Source: CAVSUR01 sp052143655 (GTDB lineage Bacteria > Actinomycetota > Actinomycetes > Streptosporangiales > Streptosporangiaceae). From it: 13,471 nt of DNA. Location of the stretch: assembly GCA_052143655.1 (NCBI GenBank), contig JBKQSL010000133.1:1-13471 (forward strand). Reading direction: 5' to 3'. Under the pieces are notes generated by a model. It searched no databases. It was not told the origin of the DNA and worked only from the letters and a program-made list of their open reading frames with translations. Numbering within the stretch: position 1 is the stretch's first letter; each line of letters starts with the position of its first letter. Made by a program: the position numbers and the translations under genes. Of the stretch, positions 12,014-13,471 are shown piece by piece.

Positions 12014-13018
12014 ATGAACTTGTACGGGCGCAGCCTGCTGAAGGAAGCTGACCTGACCCGCGAGGAGTTCCTCTACCTGATCGACCTGGCTGCCCAGGTG
12101 CGGGACGAGAAGCGGCGCGGGGTACGCCCGCAGCGGCTGGCCGGCCGCAGCATCGCGCTGATCTTCGAGAAGACCTCGACCAGGACCCGGTGCGCGTTCG
12201 AGGTCGCCGCGCACGACGAGGGTGCTCACGTGACCTTCCTCGGCCCCGGCGACTCCCAGCTCGGGCACAAGGAGAGCGTCAAGGACACCGCCCGGGTCCT
12301 CGGCCGGATGTATGACGGGATCGAGTTCCGCGGCTTCTCCCAGGAGGCGGTCGAGACGCTTGCCGCGTACTCCGGCGTGCCGGTGTGGAACGGGCTGACC
12401 GATCAGTGGCACCCGACGCAGATGCTCGCTGACATCCTCGCGATGCGCGACCACGCGGCCAAGCCGCTGCCCGAGGTGACGTACTGCTACCTCGGCGACA
12501 GCCGGAACAACACGGCCAACTCGCTGCTGGTCACCGGCGCGCTGCTGGGCATGGACGTGCGGATCTGCGCCCCGGCGCAGTTGCGGCCCGCCACCGGGGT
12601 GCAGGACACCGCCGCCGGCCTGGCGGCCCGCTCGGGCGCCCGCACCCTGGTGACCGACGACCTGGCCGCGGCCGTGCGCGGCGCGGACTTCGTGTACACC
12701 GACGTCTGGCTGTCGATGGGCGAGCCGCCGGAGGAGTGGGACAAGCGCATCGACCTGCTGCTGCCCTACCAGGTCAACGCCGAGGTGCTCGCGGCCACCG
12801 GGAACCCGGAGGTGAAGTTCCTGCACTGCCTGCCCGCGATGCACAACCGCGAGACGAAGGTCGGCGAGCAGATCTACGACAAGCGCGGCCTGGCGGCGCT
12901 GGAGGTCACCGAGGAGGTCTTCGAGTCGCCCGCCTCGATCGTCTTCGACCAGGCCGAGAACCGCATGCACACGATCAAGGCAGCGATGGTCGCCACGGTC
13001 CCGCCGCTGGGGTCCTGA
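12014..13018 (+). CDS. arcB: Ornithine carbamoyltransferase, catabolic-type
   Basis: A complete 334-aa cytosolic enzyme interconverting carbamoyl phosphate plus ornithine and citrulline plus phosphate. The carbamoyl-phosphate motif STRTR is at residues 55-59 and HPTQ at 135-138. LGDSRNNTANSLL (162-174) and the ornithine-loop SMGE (236-239) follow, then HCLPA with the catalytic Cys274 at 273-277. All key residues are present and length is normal. The symbol arcB rather than argF is chosen from the position directly behind an arginine deiminase remnant and the N-terminal NLYGRSLLKE style. With no working deiminase next to it, it could serve arginine biosynthesis or another citrulline-forming route, so the catabolic label is contextual. 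A good AGGAG ribosome site precedes it. No carbamate kinase gene is visible before the GNAT gene 67 bp downstream. Confidence 0.93.
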   Translation: MNLYGRSLLKEADLTREEFLYLIDLAAQVRDEKRRGVRPQRLAGRSIALIFEKTSTRTRCAFEVAAHDEGAHVTFLGPGDSQLGHKESVKDTARVLGRMYDGIEFRGFSQEAVETLAAYSGVPVWNGLTDQWHPTQMLADILAMRDHAAKPLPEVTYCYLGDSRNNTANSLLVTGALLGMDVRICAPAQLRPATGVQDTAAGLAARSGARTLVTDDLAAAVRGADFVYTDVWLSMGEPPEEWDKRIDLLLPYQVNAEVLAATGNPEVKFLHCLPAMHNRETKVGEQIYDKRGLAALEVTEEVFESPASIVFDQAENRMHTIKAAMVATVPPLGS

Positions 13019-13085
13019 CGTCTTCGCGGGCCTGACGGGTTCGTGCGCTGCCCGGATTCCGGCGGCCCGGGTAAACAATCCGTCC

Positions 13086-13471
13086 ATGGGGGCAGACAGC
13101 AGTATGCAGTGGCGGCCGATCGAGCCCGCTGACACCGCGGCCTGGTGCCGGCTCCTGGCCGCGATCGAGGCTGCCGACCGCAGGAACCTGCATTTCGCCG
13201 AGCCGGACGTGGCCGCGCTGTTCAGCGAGCCGGGCACTGACTTCGCCCGCGGCTCGGCCGCCGTCTGCGCCGGCTCGCAGATGATCGGCTATGCGTTCCT
13301 CACCGCGGATACGACCGCCGAGCCGGTGCACACGATGCGGCACGAGGGCGGCGTGCACCCCGACTACCGGGATCGCGGGCTCGGCGGGCGGCTGCTGGAC
13401 TGGGGGCAGCAGGCGGCCGTCCCGCTGCACGAGGAACTGTTCCCTGGCCAGGCGCTGGCGCTGGGCAGCGG
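13086..13471 (+). CDS. GNAT-family N-acetyltransferase (3' end outside window)
   Basis: 128 complete codons are seen, open to the window edge. The N-terminal half (WRPIEPADTAAWCRLLAAIE) and the strand ARGSAAVCAGSQMIGYAFLT lead to the acetyl-CoA loop EGGVHPDYRDRGLGGRLLDW (87-106), with Arg95-x-Arg97-Gly98-x-Gly100 matching GNAT motif A. This N-terminal layout resembles tandem-GNAT proteins, but the rest is missing. ATG 13086 is used; ATG 13104 is an alternative start. No Shine-Dalgarno is clear, and a TAAACA box 8 nt upstream of the ATG could serve a leaderless transcript (weak). It follows arcB by 67 bp on the same strand. The substrate is unknown. Confidence 0.82.
   Translation, partial: MGADSSMQWRPIEPADTAAWCRLLAAIEAADRRNLHFAEPDVAALFSEPGTDFARGSAAVCAGSQMIGYAFLTADTTAEPVHTMRHEGGVHPDYRDRGLGGRLLDWGQQAAVPLHEELFPGQALALGS

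Noticed and set aside
1..13471. CRISPR array, tRNA or rRNA genes
   Set aside because: No regularly spaced direct repeats and no tRNA- or rRNA-like sequence was seen on either strand.

Overview
The window is very GC-rich, with strong G/C bias at third codon positions, GTG as well as ATG starts, many 4-nt gene overlaps and one apparently leaderless gene. Together with a DrrAB-type exporter, a LysM/transglycosylase-like (Rpf-type) protein and a DUF1918 protein, this points to a chromosomal region of an actinomycete (Actinomycetota). I cannot name the genus.

Left part (1-6846), envelope glycan or glycolipid genes. Two leftward genes encode a multi-pass GT-C-like membrane protein (cut by the window edge) and a GT4 glycosyltransferase. 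Divergent from them is a tight rightward four-gene operon (2581-6846): a DrrA-type ABC ATPase, a DrrB-type ABC-2 permease, a second GT4 glycosyltransferase and an MGDG-synthase-type (GT28-like) glycosyltransferase. Every junction is a 4-nt GTGA or ATGA overlap. The combination suggests glycosylation of a lipid-linked product and its export. It is the most system-like part of the window; its product is not known to me.

Middle part (6860-11006), cell-surface proteins, all leftward. It holds a lipoprotein related to the N,N-dimethylformamidase beta-subunit family (with an internal 4 x 15-bp repeat), a secreted NodB-type polysaccharide deacetylase, a DUF1918 protein and a LysM plus transglycosylase-like protein. 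Between the lipoprotein and the deacetylase lies a rightward methyltransferase remnant broken by frameshift and internal deletion. A 347-bp non-coding stretch before the LysM gene contains a perfect 15-bp inverted repeat.

Right part (11262-13471), rightward. A MarR-family regulator has a recognisable leaderless promoter and TTGA-type palindromic half-sites. After it come a tandem 13-bp repeat and a perfect 20-bp AT-rich palindrome, then the last 53 codons of an arginine deiminase gene (arcA remnant), an intact ornithine carbamoyltransferase gene (arcB-like) and the start of a GNAT acetyltransferase gene. This looks like an arginine deiminase operon that lost most of arcA and kept arcB.

All calls come from reading translations and motifs by eye. 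No database search was run. Family names rest on remembered motifs.
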